DNA of 64,000 nt from Herbaspirillum rhizosphaerae (GTDB lineage Bacteria > Pseudomonadota > Gammaproteobacteria > Burkholderiales > Burkholderiaceae_D): positions 124,001 through 188,000 of the forward strand of contig NZ_LFLU01000009.1 in the NCBI RefSeq assembly GCF_001189965.1. The letters run 5' to 3'. Under the pieces are notes generated by a model. It was given only the letters and a program-made list of their open reading frames with translations, did no database searches and was not told where the DNA came from. The translations under genes were made by a program, and so were the position numbers. Positions 46,346-55,617 of the stretch are shown here, piece after piece (position 1 is the stretch's first letter; the number at the start of each line of letters is the position of its first letter).

Positions 46346-46464
46346 TTTCGTATATGGTGGTTTGTCGGGGGAAAGCGAAGGAGGCAATCGCCGCCGGTGC
46401 CCTGCGTATGCAGGAGCGGGGCGGCGGGAAAGGGAGAGAAACTGGAGGGGGGAGTTGCGGAGAC

Positions 46465-46860
46465 TTAGCTCGGACGGCCGTGGAAGGCCTTGTTGGCGAT
46501 CTTCCAGCCGTCGGCTGTTTTCAACAGCACGAAGTAATCGGTGAAGGTGACCGGGCCGTGCACCAGCGTGATTTTGGCGGCTGCCGAGAGGCCGCCAATA
46601 TCGATCCAGTCCACCGTGCGGCGGCGATTCGCTTCGTCGGCGGCCGGGGTGCCTTTGAAGCGCTCGCAGTAGACGTCCAGCGGCCACGAGGTGAACACGC
46701 CGTCGCGCATCGATTCGATGTGCGCAGTCGGCAGGAAAGCCTGCCGCATGTGGGCAGCATCATCGCGGGCGTGGCCGAGGAAGTATTGTTCGATGGGCTT
46801 CAGCACTTCGCTTTGTTCTGTGCTGTAGGCCGGCTGGGATGATGTGGCGGTTGCGCTCAT
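46465..46860 (-). CDS. NTF2/SnoaL-like (Lumazine_bd_2-type) protein within the ABC locus
   Basis: A 131-residue protein: VLKPIEQYFLGHARDDAAHMRQAFLPTAHIESMRDGVFTSWPLDVYCERFKG, then VDWIDIGGLSAAAKITLVHGPVTFTDYFVLLKTADGWKIANKAFHG. This is the NTF2-like pattern of small putative lumazine-binding or dehydratase-like proteins. AGGAG precedes ATG 46860. It lies between the ATPase and permease genes on the same strand, so it probably acts on the imported compound. Confidence 0.85.
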   Translation of the reverse strand: MSATATSSQPAYSTEQSEVLKPIEQYFLGHARDDAAHMRQAFLPTAHIESMRDGVFTSWPLDVYCERFKGTPAADEANRRRTVDWIDIGGLSAAAKITLVHGPVTFTDYFVLLKTADGWKIANKAFHGRPS

Positions 46861-47018
46861 GGCGGACTCCTGGAGGTTAAGTGGCCTCATGATGCGCGAA
46901 CCGCGCTGCCGTGAGCCGCGCGCTCGCTGATAACGGGTATATGCAAACCCAGATAGTCGTCGCAATGTTTTCTTCGCGTGGGACGCTGTCTGCTACTGCG
47001 TCCCACGCTGATATTCAC

Positions 47019-47891
47019 TCAATACGAAAATCGCACGTCCTTGAAATTGACCTGCGCCGCCGGTTCGGCCTGGCCTTCGTCGAACAGCAGCCGGTGGACG
47101 CGCCGCGCGGTTTCCTGGAAACCGACGCCGCCGATACTTTGCAAGTCGTACTGGTGGCTGTTGATCTCGGCACGCACGCGGCCGGGATGCGGCGACAGCA
47201 GCAGGATGCGGTTGCCGACCACCAGCGCTTCTTCGATCGAGTGGGTGACGAACAGCAGCGTGAAGCGTACTTCTTCCCACAGGATCAGCAGCTCTTCCTG
47301 CATCTTGCGGCGCGTCAGCGCGTCGAGTGCGGCAAAGGGCTCGTCCATCAGCAGGATCTTCGGTTGCATCGCCAATGCACGGGCAATCGCTACGCGCGCC
47401 TTCATGCCGCCGGACAGCGTATGCGGATAGGCATCGGCGAATTTGCCGAGACCGACCTTATCGAGATAGTGCAGGGCGCGTTCGGCGGCTTCACGCTTGC
47501 CCAGCGTGCGTGAGGCCAGCAGCGGGAACATGACGTTTTGCTTGACCGTTTTCCACGGCGGCAACTGGTCGAACTCCTGAAACACGACGATGCGGTCCGG
47601 CCCGGGCTGGTGGATGGCGGCGCCGTCGAGGCGGATTTCGCCGGCGGCAGGTTTGAGAAAGCCGGCGACTGCTTTCAGCAGACTCGACTTGCCGCAACCC
47701 GACGGGCCGAGCAATACGAAACGGTCGGCAGGATAGACGTCGAAGCTGACGTCGTGCGTGGCTTGCACCACGGCGGTGGCGCTGCGATATTGCAGGCCGA
47801 CGCGGTCGACATGCAGCAGCGGCGAGTGGCCGCGGCCGCCCTCAACCGCGTGCAATCCTGTTTGCGCCTGATCAGCTGCCTGGTTGTGCAT
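47019..47891 (-). CDS. Nitrate/sulfonate/taurine-type ABC transporter ATP-binding protein
   Basis: A 290-residue ATPase with Walker A GPSGCGKSS, signature [15 protein letters not shown], Walker B ILLMDEPFAALDA and H-loop VTHSIEEAL. The start ATG 47891 overlaps the end of the second binding-protein gene by 20 bp; a TTG at 47903 is the alternative. It has an unusual C-terminal tail (about residues 250-290) after the ABC domain. It would energise the permease at 45376-46242. Confidence 0.9.
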   Translation of the reverse strand: MHNQAADQAQTGLHAVEGGRGHSPLLHVDRVGLQYRSATAVVQATHDVSFDVYPADRFVLLGPSGCGKSSLLKAVAGFLKPAAGEIRLDGAAIHQPGPDRIVVFQEFDQLPPWKTVKQNVMFPLLASRTLGKREAAERALHYLDKVGLGKFADAYPHTLSGGMKARVAIARALAMQPKILLMDEPFAALDALTRRKMQEELLILWEEVRFTLLFVTHSIEEALVVGNRILLLSPHPGRVRAEINSHQYDLQSIGGVGFQETARRVHRLLFDEGQAEPAAQVNFKDVRFSY

Positions 47892-48879
47892 ACGCTTCTT
47901 CAAAAAAGTAGTCTTTCCACGACGCGGCGCGATTCTTCAGCACGCCGATGTCGTGCAGCTTGTCGGCGTAGACGTAGCTGCGTTGCGGCGAGACGGTGAA
48001 ATCGATTTCCGGATCTTCGACGATCTTGCGCACGAACTCCGGCGCCAGCTTGGACTTCTGCACGCGAATGAAGGTGTCGGCCGCCTTGGCCTTGTTGGCG
48101 CGGATGAATTGCGCGGCTTCGACCAGCGCGCTATAGAAGGCCTTGTAGGTCTTGGGATTGTCGTCGTGGAATTTCTGCGTGGTGTAAAGCACGTTGAAGG
48201 TCGCCGGGCCGCCGAGGATGTCGTAGGAACTGATGATCTTGTGCACGTTCTTGTTCTCCAGCGCCTGGTACTGGAACGGCGGGCTGGAGAAATGCGTGTT
48301 GATTTCAGAGCCGCCGGAGATCAGCGCCACGGTGGCGTCGGGATGCGACAGGCTCACCGAAATATTGTCGAAGCGCTTGTAGTCGGCTTTGCCGAACACG
48401 CGCGCAGTTTCGATCTGCAGGGTACGCGACTGATAGCCGACGCCGGCGGCCGGCACCGCGATGCGGTCTTTGTCGCTCAGGTCTTGCAGCGTCTTGACCT
48501 TGGGATTATTGCTCAGCAAATAGTTGGGCATGGAGCCCAGCGATGCGATCGCCTTGACGTTCTGGCGGCCGCGCGTGCGGTCCCACAGCGTCAGCATCGG
48601 CGGCATGCCGGCCGAGACCACGTCGAGCGCACCGGCCAGCAGCGCTTCGTTCATGGCGGTGGCGCCGGAGATGCTGTTCCACTCGACCTTGATGTCGAGG
48701 CCTTGCTGTTTGCCGTACTTTTCGATCAGCTTCTGGTCTTGCACGACGTCGAGGATCAGGTAGCCGATACCGAATTGCTGGGCGATGCGGATCTGGCCTT
48801 CAGCATGGGCGCCGGCGCTGAAACCCAGCGAGGCGATGAGGGCGGTGGCGGTGGTGACGAGCAGTGAGGTGAAGCGCAT
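47872..48879 (-). CDS. ABC transporter substrate-binding protein, copy 2 of a tandem pair
   Basis: A 335-residue SsuA/NrtA-type binding protein with signal peptide MRFTSLLVTTATALIASLGFSAGAHA. It starts EGQIRIAQQFGIGYLILDVVQDQKLIEKYGK and is plainly paralogous along its whole length to the upstream gene. Only one base separates their stop and start. The 3' end overlaps the ATPase gene, so these three genes are one transcript. Substrate unknown; aromatic or aliphatic sulfonates and nitriles are typical for the family. Confidence 0.92.
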   Translation of the reverse strand: MRFTSLLVTTATALIASLGFSAGAHAEGQIRIAQQFGIGYLILDVVQDQKLIEKYGKQQGLDIKVEWNSISGATAMNEALLAGALDVVSAGMPPMLTLWDRTRGRQNVKAIASLGSMPNYLLSNNPKVKTLQDLSDKDRIAVPAAGVGYQSRTLQIETARVFGKADYKRFDNISVSLSHPDATVALISGGSEINTHFSSPPFQYQALENKNVHKIISSYDILGGPATFNVLYTTQKFHDDNPKTYKAFYSALVEAAQFIRANKAKAADTFIRVQKSKLAPEFVRKIVEDPEIDFTVSPQRSYVYADKLHDIGVLKNRAASWKDYFFEEAYAQPGS

Positions 48880-48880
48880 T

Positions 48881-49903
48881 TCAGCTGCCTCCGTTGATGT
48901 GGGCGTCGTCGAAGAAATATTCCTTCACCGAGGCCGGTTTGTTCTTGATGGCGCCGACGCGTTGCATGAATTCGGCGAGCGGATAGGTGTTTTGCGGCGT
49001 GATCTTGAATTGCACTTCCGGGTTCTTGATGATCTTCAGCAGCAGGTCGCGGTCGATCCTGGCGTTGCTGACGCGGATGTAGGTATCGGCCGCCTTGTCC
49101 GGATTGGCGGTGACAAATTTGGCTGCTTCATCGAGCGCGGCGACGAAGGCCTTGTACGTTTTGGGATTGTCTTTGCGGAATTTTTCGGTGGCGTACAAAA
49201 CGGTGGCCGACGACGGGCCGCCAAGAACTTGATACGAATTCAGGATGATGTGGGCTTTGGGATTGCCGGCCAGTTCCTGTTCCTGGAACGGCGGATTGCC
49301 GAAGTGTGCGCTGATCTCGGTGCCGCCGTTGATGATGGCGGCAGCGGCGTCGGGATGTGGTACGGCTACGCTGATCTTGTCGAGCTTGTTGTATTGCGCA
49401 TCGCCCCATTGCTTGGCCGAGGCCAGTTGCAGCACGCGCGATTGCACCGAGACGCCGACGGCGGGCAGCGCGATGCGGTCTTTGTCGCTCAGGTCGGCGA
49501 TGGTCTTGACGTTGGGGTTGTTGCTGACCAGGTAGTAGGGCAGGTTGCCCAGCGAAGCGACGCCGCGCACATTCTGGCGGCCGTGGGTGCGGTCCCAGAT
49601 GGTCAGCAGCGGACCGACGCCGGCGCCGGCGATGTCGATCGCGCCCGACAGCAGCGCGTCATTGACGGCCGAGCCGCCCGACAGCTTCACCCAGTCGACC
49701 TTGATGTCGACGCCCTGGGCCTTGCCATGCTTTTCGATCAGCTTCTGATCCTGAGCGACATTCAGCAATAAATAGACGACGCCGAATTGTTCGGCGATAC
49801 GCAACTGGCCTTCGGCGCGCGCCAGCGACGGTGCGCCGATGGTGGCCGCAGTCGCAATGACGCTCATGCTGAGCGCGGCGGAAAGAAATCGTTTGGCGAA
49901 CAT
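48881..49903 (-). CDS. ABC transporter substrate-binding protein, copy 1 of a tandem pair
   Basis: A 340-residue binding protein with signal peptide MFAKRFLSAALSMSVIATAATIGAPSLARA. The mature start EGQLRIAEQFGVVYLLLNVAQDQKLIEKHGK matches copy 2 closely, as do DRTHGRQNVRGVASLGNLPYYLVSNNP and LSDKDRIALPAVGVSVQSR. GAGGT precedes ATG 49903. It is the first gene of the operon and is divergent from kup. The two proteins may bind related ligands or form a high/low-affinity pair. Confidence 0.92.
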   Translation of the reverse strand: MFAKRFLSAALSMSVIATAATIGAPSLARAEGQLRIAEQFGVVYLLLNVAQDQKLIEKHGKAQGVDIKVDWVKLSGGSAVNDALLSGAIDIAGAGVGPLLTIWDRTHGRQNVRGVASLGNLPYYLVSNNPNVKTIADLSDKDRIALPAVGVSVQSRVLQLASAKQWGDAQYNKLDKISVAVPHPDAAAAIINGGTEISAHFGNPPFQEQELAGNPKAHIILNSYQVLGGPSSATVLYATEKFRKDNPKTYKAFVAALDEAAKFVTANPDKAADTYIRVSNARIDRDLLLKIIKNPEVQFKITPQNTYPLAEFMQRVGAIKNKPASVKEYFFDDAHINGGS

Positions 49904-50373
49904 GGATACCTCGTGTTGATACTGCACTCCTCTCGTGTCAGGACGAGAAGAAGAGAAAAGTAGAAAGACACCCGGAAAAAACAGTCTTAAGAACAAACAG
50001 CAGCGAAAGCCGCAGTTCTTTATGAGCTAGGAGTATATAAAGCCGCCGGAAGAATGAAAAACGCGTTTATTGCATATCTTTATGCGGTTTTCGCTGCATT
50101 TTGGAAGCCATTGCCGCGCGTTGCGTTTTTTGAAAAAAATCGCCGCCCGACGGCGCTCGCCGATGCCCGGCCTTGTTGCAATGTCAAGGCCGACACGCAA
50201 GACAGATGCCTTTGCGCAACGCAGCATCCCGCCGGGGAAATAGTGCGATAAAGTACGCGCTTACCGGCTCTGCAATCGCTGGCTGCAATCAAGTCGAACA
50301 ACGCGAACAACTGCGCAGCCGCTGCCGGTACGCAACTTGAACTAAAAGCATCAACACCAAATACGGGAAAACA
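49904..50373. other. 470-bp divergent promoter region between the ABC operon and kup
   Basis: No convincing gene. The AT-rich core around 49960-50110 probably carries the ABC operon promoter. GCATA and TATGC arms around TCTT (50072-50085) form a short palindrome, possibly a CysB- or Cbl-type or local-regulator site. A 65-codon open frame at 50054 is weak and is treated as chance. Confidence 0.45.
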
Positions 50374-52275
50374 ATGAGTTCATCTCAGGTCAGACCAAAT
50401 TATTCCTTCCGGTCGCAAAAACTCCACATCATTACTCTGGCAGCACTGGGCGTCGTGTTCGGCGACATCGGCACCAGCCCGCTGTATGCGCTTAAAGAAT
50501 GCTTCAGTCCGGAACACGGCATCGCGTTTTCGCATGACGCCGTGCTGGGCATCATCTCCATGCTGTTCTGGTCGATCACGATCGTGGTCTCGCTCAAATA
50601 CGTGCTGTTCGTCATGCGCGCCGACAACAACGGCGAAGGCGGCGTGCTGGCGCTGATGGCGCTGTCGCTGCGCACGGCCGTGAGCGGCTCGCCGCGCGCC
50701 AAGTTCCTGATGATGCTGGGCGTGTTCGGCGCCTGCATGTTTTACGGCGACGTGGTGATCACGCCGGCGATTTCCGTGCTGTCGGCGGTGGAGGGGATGG
50801 ATATCGCCGCGCCGGGGACCTCGCATTACGTGATTCCGCTGACGCTGGTGATTCTGATCGCACTGTTCCTGATCCAGCGCCACGGCACCAATCTGGTCGG
50901 CAAGCTGTTCGGCCCGATCATGTTCATCTGGTTCATTTCGCTGGGCGCCCTGGGCTTGTTCCATATTCTCAAGGCGCCGGGCATCATGGTGGCGATCAAC
51001 CCCTACTACGCCGTGCATTTCATGATCGAGCATTCGCTGCAGGCCTTCATCGTGCTCGGTTCGGTGGTGCTGGTGCTGACCGGCGCCGAAGCGCTGTATG
51101 CGGACATGGGCCATTTCGGCATTCGTCCGATCCGCTTCGCCTGGTTGTACACCGTGATGCCGTGCCTGGTGATCAATTACTTCGGCCAGGGCGCCAATCT
51201 GCTGGCCAATCCTGAGGCGATCAAGAATCCGTTTTATCTGATGGTGCCGGAGGTGCTGCTGGTGCCGATGGTGGTGCTGGCGACCTTTGCGACGGTGATT
51301 GCGTCGCAGGCGGTGATTTCCGGCGCGTTCTCGCTGACCAGCCAGGCGATCCTGCTGGGCTTCGTGCCGCGCATGCGCATTCTGCATACGTCGGAAGACG
51401 AGCGCGGCCAGATCTATATTCCGCTGATCAACTGGATGCTGCTGGTGCTGGTGGTGGCGGTGGTGCTGGCGTTCAAGAAGTCCGACAACCTGGCGGCGGC
51501 GTACGGCGTGGCGGTGACGACCACGATGGTGATTACGACCATGCTGGCGGCGGTGGTCATGCGCATCGAATGGAAATGGCATCCGGTGCTGGTGACGCTG
51601 GTGATCGGCGCTTTCCTCACGGTCGACCTTGCGTTCTTCACGGCCAATTTGCTGAAGATCGCGGATGGCGGCTGGTTCCCGTTGTTGTTGGGCGGCGCGG
51701 CGTTCTTCCTCCTGATGACCTGGTATTCAGGCCGCATGTTGCTGCGCATGCGCATCAAGGACGACGGCATTCCGCTGGAGCCTTTCGTCGAAGGCCTGCT
51801 GGCGCATCCGCCGCATCGCGTCGGCGGCACGGCGGTGTTCATGACCGGCAATATCAACACCGTGCCGGTGGCGCTGCTGCATAACCTCAAGCACAACCGC
51901 ATCCTGCACGAACGGGTGTTCTTCCTGAAGATCAGTATCTGGGACGTACCGTATGTGTCCGATGAAGAGCGCCTGACGCTCAAGGACATGGGCGGCAACG
52001 TCTATCTGCTGCGCGCGGCGTTCGGCTTCAAGGAAGCGCCGGAGGTGAACAAGGTGCTGGACCTGACGGCGGCGCAGTTCAACATGGAGTTTGAGCTGAT
52101 GGACACGTCCTTCTTCCTGGCGCGCGATACGGTGGTGCCGAGCAAGTTGCTGGGCATGTCGCTGTGGCGCGAACAGCTGTTCGCGTGGATGTACCAGAAC
52201 GGCGCCAAGCCTTCTGATTTCTTCCATATTCCGGCGAACCGGGTGGTGGAATTGGGAACCAAGGTCGAAATTTAA
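50374..52275 (+). CDS. kup: Low-affinity potassium transporter Kup
   Basis: A 633-residue KUP-family potassium symporter. Residues 15-430 hold about 12 helices, with the diagnostic [21 protein letters not shown] at the N-terminus, [25 protein letters not shown] and [22 protein letters not shown] cytoplasmic C-terminal domain of about 180 residues follows ([20 protein letters not shown]). Length equals E. coli Kup. A monocistronic gene with an inverted-repeat element directly after it. Confidence 0.96.
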   Translation: MSSSQVRPNYSFRSQKLHIITLAALGVVFGDIGTSPLYALKECFSPEHGIAFSHDAVLGIISMLFWSITIVVSLKYVLFVMRADNNGEGGVLALMALSLRTAVSGSPRAKFLMMLGVFGACMFYGDVVITPAISVLSAVEGMDIAAPGTSHYVIPLTLVILIALFLIQRHGTNLVGKLFGPIMFIWFISLGALGLFHILKAPGIMVAINPYYAVHFMIEHSLQAFIVLGSVVLVLTGAEALYADMGHFGIRPIRFAWLYTVMPCLVINYFGQGANLLANPEAIKNPFYLMVPEVLLVPMVVLATFATVIASQAVISGAFSLTSQAILLGFVPRMRILHTSEDERGQIYIPLINWMLLVLVVAVVLAFKKSDNLAAAYGVAVTTTMVITTMLAAVVMRIEWKWHPVLVTLVIGAFLTVDLAFFTANLLKIADGGWFPLLLGGAAFFLLMTWYSGRMLLRMRIKDDGIPLEPFVEGLLAHPPHRVGGTAVFMTGNINTVPVALLHNLKHNRILHERVFFLKISIWDVPYVSDEERLTLKDMGGNVYLLRAAFGFKEAPEVNKVLDLTAAQFNMEFELMDTSFFLARDTVVPSKLLGMSLWREQLFAWMYQNGAKPSDFFHIPANRVVELGTKVEI

Positions 52276-52302
52276 GGTTTCATTTACCTTGGCGCTATCG
52301 TA

Positions 52303-52571
52303 CTAGGGCCTGTTAACAATTAATTTACGAGTGCGAACGTGCGGCCGGCGTTGACTGCCTAGGCGCAGCGACGCGTCGTAGCGGTGCTACGGCAAGGAGC
52401 TGCAACAACGGCAGGCGACGCCGGCCGCCGTTCCCGAAGGGTTGTTCCCTGAAAGCGCGCTGGCGGCGTTGCATGGCTTGCAGGTGGGCCACCACCTGCT
52501 GCGCCACGCGCCTTGCCAGCACGCTTTCAGGGAACAACGCATCTCGCAAATTAATTGTTAACAGGCCCTAG
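52303..52571. mobile_element. 269-bp MITE-like element with 29-bp terminal inverted repeats
   Basis: The ends 52303-52331 and 52543-52571 are inverted repeats matching at 28 of 29 positions, beginning CTAGGGCCTGTTAACAAT. If CTAG at both outer ends is the target duplication, the element proper starts GGCCTGTTAAC. Inside are nested stems: GCGGCCGGCGT (52341-52351) with its complement (52418-52428), CGTAGC/GCTACG at 52377-52391, a 24-base stem (52441-52464 with 52515-52538, one mismatch) capped by GCAGGTGG/CCACCTGC. It has no coding capacity. The right end supplies the stop codon of the DMT gene. Confidence 0.78.
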
Positions 52572-53404
52572 CGATGCATCCCCAGCACGATAGCGCCGAC
52601 GGTAATGACGAGGCAGGCGAAGATGCGCCGCATCGTCAGTTTTTCTCCTAAAAAGATCGCTCCGATCAACGCTGCAAACAGCACCGACGTCTCGCGCAAT
52701 GCCGAGACGGTCCCCATCGGCGCCAGCGTCACCGCCCAGATCACAATCCCGTAAGCCAGCAAGGACATGACGCCGCCCGCGAGGCTGAGCCAGTTCTGCT
52801 TGCGTTCTGTCGCCATCGGCAGGCGCCGGTGCATCCACATGAAAATCAACGCCAGCGGAAAGCTGTCGAGCACGAACAGCCATCCCGAATAGGAGATGGC
52901 GTTGCCCGCCAGCCGCGCGCCGATGCCGTCGGTGACCGTATAGGCGGCGATGAAGGCGCCGGTGGTGAAGGCGGCAATCGGTCCGGACAGGTTGCGGCGG
53001 TCTTTGATGTGCGCCAGGCTGACGATGCCGATCGACACCAGCGCCACGCCCAGCCAGGTGTAAGCGCTCATTTGCTCGCCGACGAAGATGGCGGCGCCGA
53101 TCGACACCAGCATCGGCGATGAGCCGCGCGCAATCGGATACGACTGACCGAAATCGCCGATGCGATAGGCGCGGATCAGGAACAGGTTGTAGCCGGTATG
53201 CAGGATCGCCGAGAGGATGATGTAGAACCAGGCGTCCGCATGCGGCAGCGGTGTGAACACCACCAGCGGAATGGCGCCGATGCCGGCGCCGATGGTCATG
53301 ACGGTCAGCGAGGCCAGGCGGTCGCCGCTGCTTTTCAGCAAAGCGTTCCAGGAGGCGTGCAGCAGGGCGGCGCAGAGCACCAGGGCGACGACGGCGAAAC
53401 TCAT
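52568..53404 (-). CDS. EamA/DMT-family transporter
   Basis: A 278-residue protein of ten helices in two EamA repeats (AALLHASWNALLKSSGD near the start; SVLFAALIGAIFLGEKLTMRR near the end). DMT proteins of this type export amino acids or metabolites. Its TAG stop (52568-52570) lies inside the terminal repeat of the adjacent MITE-like element, so insertion may have altered the last codons slightly. A TrmB-like gene lies 75 bp upstream on the same strand. Confidence 0.88.
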   Translation of the reverse strand: MSFAVVALVLCAALLHASWNALLKSSGDRLASLTVMTIGAGIGAIPLVVFTPLPHADAWFYIILSAILHTGYNLFLIRAYRIGDFGQSYPIARGSSPMLVSIGAAIFVGEQMSAYTWLGVALVSIGIVSLAHIKDRRNLSGPIAAFTTGAFIAAYTVTDGIGARLAGNAISYSGWLFVLDSFPLALIFMWMHRRLPMATERKQNWLSLAGGVMSLLAYGIVIWAVTLAPMGTVSALRETSVLFAALIGAIFLGEKLTMRRIFACLVITVGAIVLGMHR

Positions 53405-53479
53405 ATGGGATATCCGGGATGAAAGGCCCTGGGGGCGCAGGTTGGAAGAAGGGGCATCGATGCAGGCGGGGACAAGGCG

Positions 53480-54154
53480 TTACGCCACGTGTACGCGACA
53501 GCGCCATAGCGCATGGCCGGAGGCGAGGTACTTGCGCTCAAACGGCGTGATCGGCGCAGCGGTCGTGTAGGCCTCGCTCGCCGCCACGCGGTCGAGCTTG
53601 CCCGCCGCGGCCTGGTTGAGCGCGGCGGCGAATTCTTCAATGTAGATGTGCCAGTTGCTGCGGCATTCGATATAGCCGCCCAGCGCAACGATGGTCGGAA
53701 ACACCGCGTGGCCCTGCCAGCGCCGCGCCACGTGGCCGATCTTGGGCCAGGGATTGGGGTAGAGCAGATACTGGCGCGCGGGCGAGATGCCGGCCTCCAG
53801 CAGCAGGCGCCAGTAGTCGACCAGGTCGGCGCGCACGAAGTACAGATTCAGCGGCGCGGGACCGCTCCAGTGGGTATTGCGCGCCAGACGGTCTTCGGAC
53901 TGATCGATGCCGAGCACGAAGTGATCCGGAAACTCAACCGCCAGGTTGTACGAAGACAGTCCGACGCCGCAGCCGGTATCGAGGATCAGCGGCGGCGACC
54001 CGGCCGCGCGCCACGCGGCGATGCTGGCGTCGAAGGCGTTGCGGTTGTAGGCGGTGACGGGTTTGCGGAAGGGCGTCGCAAGGTGCCTAGCGACCAGCGT
54101 GGCGAGCTGCTCATGAATGCCGGTCTGGCTGCTGGTGATGGGGGACGAGTTCAC
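53480..54154 (-). CDS. TrmB-like SAM-dependent methyltransferase
   Basis: A 224-residue Rossmann methyltransferase. The SAM motif is LILDTGCGVGLSSYNLA, the acidic loop LGIDQSEDRLAR, and LLYPNPWPKIGHVARRWQGH matches the PNPWPK(K/R)H(H/R)KRR region of tRNA (m7G46) methyltransferase TrmB. The C-terminal TPFERKYLASGHALW is also TrmB-like (TxFExR). The match is diverged (IGHVARRW for KKHHKRR), so it may be a paralogue rather than the housekeeping TrmB. Confidence 0.82.
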   Translation of the reverse strand: MNSSPITSSQTGIHEQLATLVARHLATPFRKPVTAYNRNAFDASIAAWRAAGSPPLILDTGCGVGLSSYNLAVEFPDHFVLGIDQSEDRLARNTHWSGPAPLNLYFVRADLVDYWRLLLEAGISPARQYLLYPNPWPKIGHVARRWQGHAVFPTIVALGGYIECRSNWHIYIEEFAAALNQAAAGKLDRVAASEAYTTAAPITPFERKYLASGHALWRCRVHVA

Positions 54155-54243
54155 TTCAGGCTTGGATGCGGAAGAAGCCTGACATTATAGCCGTGTGGAA
54201 AAGTGCGGGGGAGAGCGGAGGGAACTGCCGGGGACTACCGGCG

Positions 54244-54284
54244 CGAAGCAATCCCGCCAGGACGAATGCTGCGGGATTGCTTCG
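54244..54284. terminator. Large perfect hairpin downstream of DUF3567
   Basis: CGAAGCAATCCCG and CGGGATTGCTTCG form 13 perfect pairs around a 15-base loop, beginning four bases past the DUF3567 stop on the minus strand. No T-tract follows on that strand, so it is either a weak terminator or a 3'-end stabiliser. Confidence 0.5.
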
Positions 54285-54287
54285 TGT

Positions 54288-54545
54288 TTAGTGCAAGGTC
54301 ATCGGATGGCGCATCATCAGATCGTACTTGCTGAGGAAGGTATCGATGTCTTCCATCGACGGTTCCGTCGCGATCAACTCTTGCACATCCTTGCGAAACA
54401 GTTCGGCGGCGGGGCCGTCGATGTAGATTTCGCGCTGGCCCGACTTGTCCATGATTTCATAACCGCCGAAGCGCAAGGCTTCATGGTCACGGTCGGCACC
54501 GAATTCAACGACGCTGTATTGCTCACTGTTGTAGATCAGGTTCAT
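54288..54545 (-). CDS. DUF3567 small protein
   Basis: 85 residues, MNLIYNSEQYSVVEFGADRDHEALRFGGYEIMDKSGQREIYIDGPAAELFRKDVQELI, matching the Burkholderiales DUF3567 family. AAGGAG precedes the ATG. Function unknown; the protein is soluble and acidic. It is followed by a strong hairpin. Confidence 0.9.
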   Translation of the reverse strand: MNLIYNSEQYSVVEFGADRDHEALRFGGYEIMDKSGQREIYIDGPAAELFRKDVQELIATEPSMEDIDTFLSKYDLMMRHPMTLH

Positions 54546-54885
54546 AGTGGCTCCTTATGCAAATGCTAGCTTTGTGAAGGAAGTGGCGTCATATCCGGGG
54601 ATTTCAAGGGCAGGGGGAGGTGCTCCCCCCGGACTCGTTTTTGAATCTCCCTAAGTGTGTTACGGCGCAATCGGGGAGAACTTGTGCCCCGGATAACAAA
54701 ATGACATGAACAAACAGGCGAGCTGCCTTCAGAGTGGATAAGCGCAGGGCGGGAAGGTTCCGGCGCGCTTGCCCGCAATCAAGGTAAACAACGATGGAGC
54801 AGGCGCAAAGGCCGACGGGAGAGGGACGGTAGAAATACGGTAAGCGGCAAAACGGGCAGGCCCGCTTTGCCGTCAGGCATCAGGA
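54546..54885. other. Intergenic region with short hairpin
   Basis: 340 bp without a convincing gene. A GC hairpin GGGGGAG/CTCCCCC with a three-base loop lies at 54613-54629. The promoter of DUF3567 should be in the first 100 bp and the 3' region of the NtrX-like gene in the last part. Confidence 0.45.
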
Positions 54886-55617
54886 TCAGATGCTCTTTTT
54901 GGACAGTTTGCCGGGTTCCACACCCAACTGCTTCAGCTTGCGGTACAAGTGCGTGCGTTCCAGCCCGGTGCGTTCGGCCACGCGCGTCATGCTGCCGTTC
55001 TCGCGCACCAGGTGATATTCGAAATAAGCGCGCTCGAACGCATCGCGTGCTTCGCGCAGCGGCAAGTCGAAGGAAATGTTGGAAGCGTTGTCGGCAATCG
55101 GCGCATAGGCCGGCGCGACGGCCATGCCGTGCCCGTGGTGCAGGGTGTCGGCGGCGGGCGCGTAAGACGACGGCGGACTTGCATGGTGATCGAGGTTGTC
55201 GGCGCTGGCCGCAACCGTCGGACGGATATAGGACACCGGACGCGCCGGTTCGCGGCTGTGCGACAAACCTTGCTGGACCGCCTTGAGCAGTTTTTGCAGG
55301 GCGATCGGCTTTTCGAGGAAGTTGAGCGCGCCGATGCGGGTGGCTTCGACGGCGGTGTCGATAGTGGCGTGGCCGGACATCATGATGACCGGCATGGTCA
55401 GCAGGCCGTCGCGTTGCCATTCCTTGAGCAGGGTCACGCCATCGGTGTCAGGCATCCAGATGTCGAGCAACACCAGATCGGGGACGCTGCCCGAACGCAA
55501 TTCACGCGCCTGCTGTGCATTTTCGGCGGTTGCTACGACATGTCCTTCGTCGCCCAAAATCTCCGAGAGCAATTCGCGGATGCCCATTTCGTCATCGACG
55601 ACCAGGATGTTAGCCAT
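54886..55617 (-). CDS. NtrX-like response regulator lacking the AAA+ domain
   Basis: A 243-residue regulator. The receiver domain (1-120) has D9/E10, phospho-acceptor D52 in LVLLDIWMPD and the lysine in LEKPIAL. A linker rich in Pro, Ala and His spans about 130-190. The C-terminus is a Fis-type helix-turn-helix (ENGSMTRVAERTGLERTHLYRKLKQLGV). Classical NtrX has a sigma-54-activating AAA+ domain between these parts, absent here. ATG 55617 begins MANILVVDDE. The kinase gene ntrY lies 227 bp upstream on the same strand, so it is the probable partner. Confidence 0.9.
   Translation of the reverse strand: MANILVVDDEMGIRELLSEILGDEGHVVATAENAQQARELRSGSVPDLVLLDIWMPDTDGVTLLKEWQRDGLLTMPVIMMSGHATIDTAVEATRIGALNFLEKPIALQKLLKAVQQGLSHSREPARPVSYIRPTVAASADNLDHHASPPSSYAPAADTLHHGHGMAVAPAYAPIADNASNISFDLPLREARDAFERAYFEYHLVRENGSMTRVAERTGLERTHLYRKLKQLGVEPGKLSKKSI

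Noticed and set aside
46465-46860. A second taurine dehydrogenase small subunit (NTF2-like) next to the tandem-SBP operon
   Set aside because: No DAO flavoprotein accompanies it, and its sequence is closer to lumazine-binding-like NTF2 proteins than to the protein at 1-323.
50054-50251. A 65-codon open frame starting MKNAFIAYLYAVFAAFW
   Set aside because: Its start looks slightly hydrophobic, but the remainder is not protein-like, the ribosome site is weak, and it sits in the AT-rich divergent promoter region.
54613-54629. Rho-independent terminator at the GGGGGAG/CTCCCCC hairpin
   Set aside because: No T-tract on either side, and the loop is only three bases; listed only as a hairpin in the intergenic entry.
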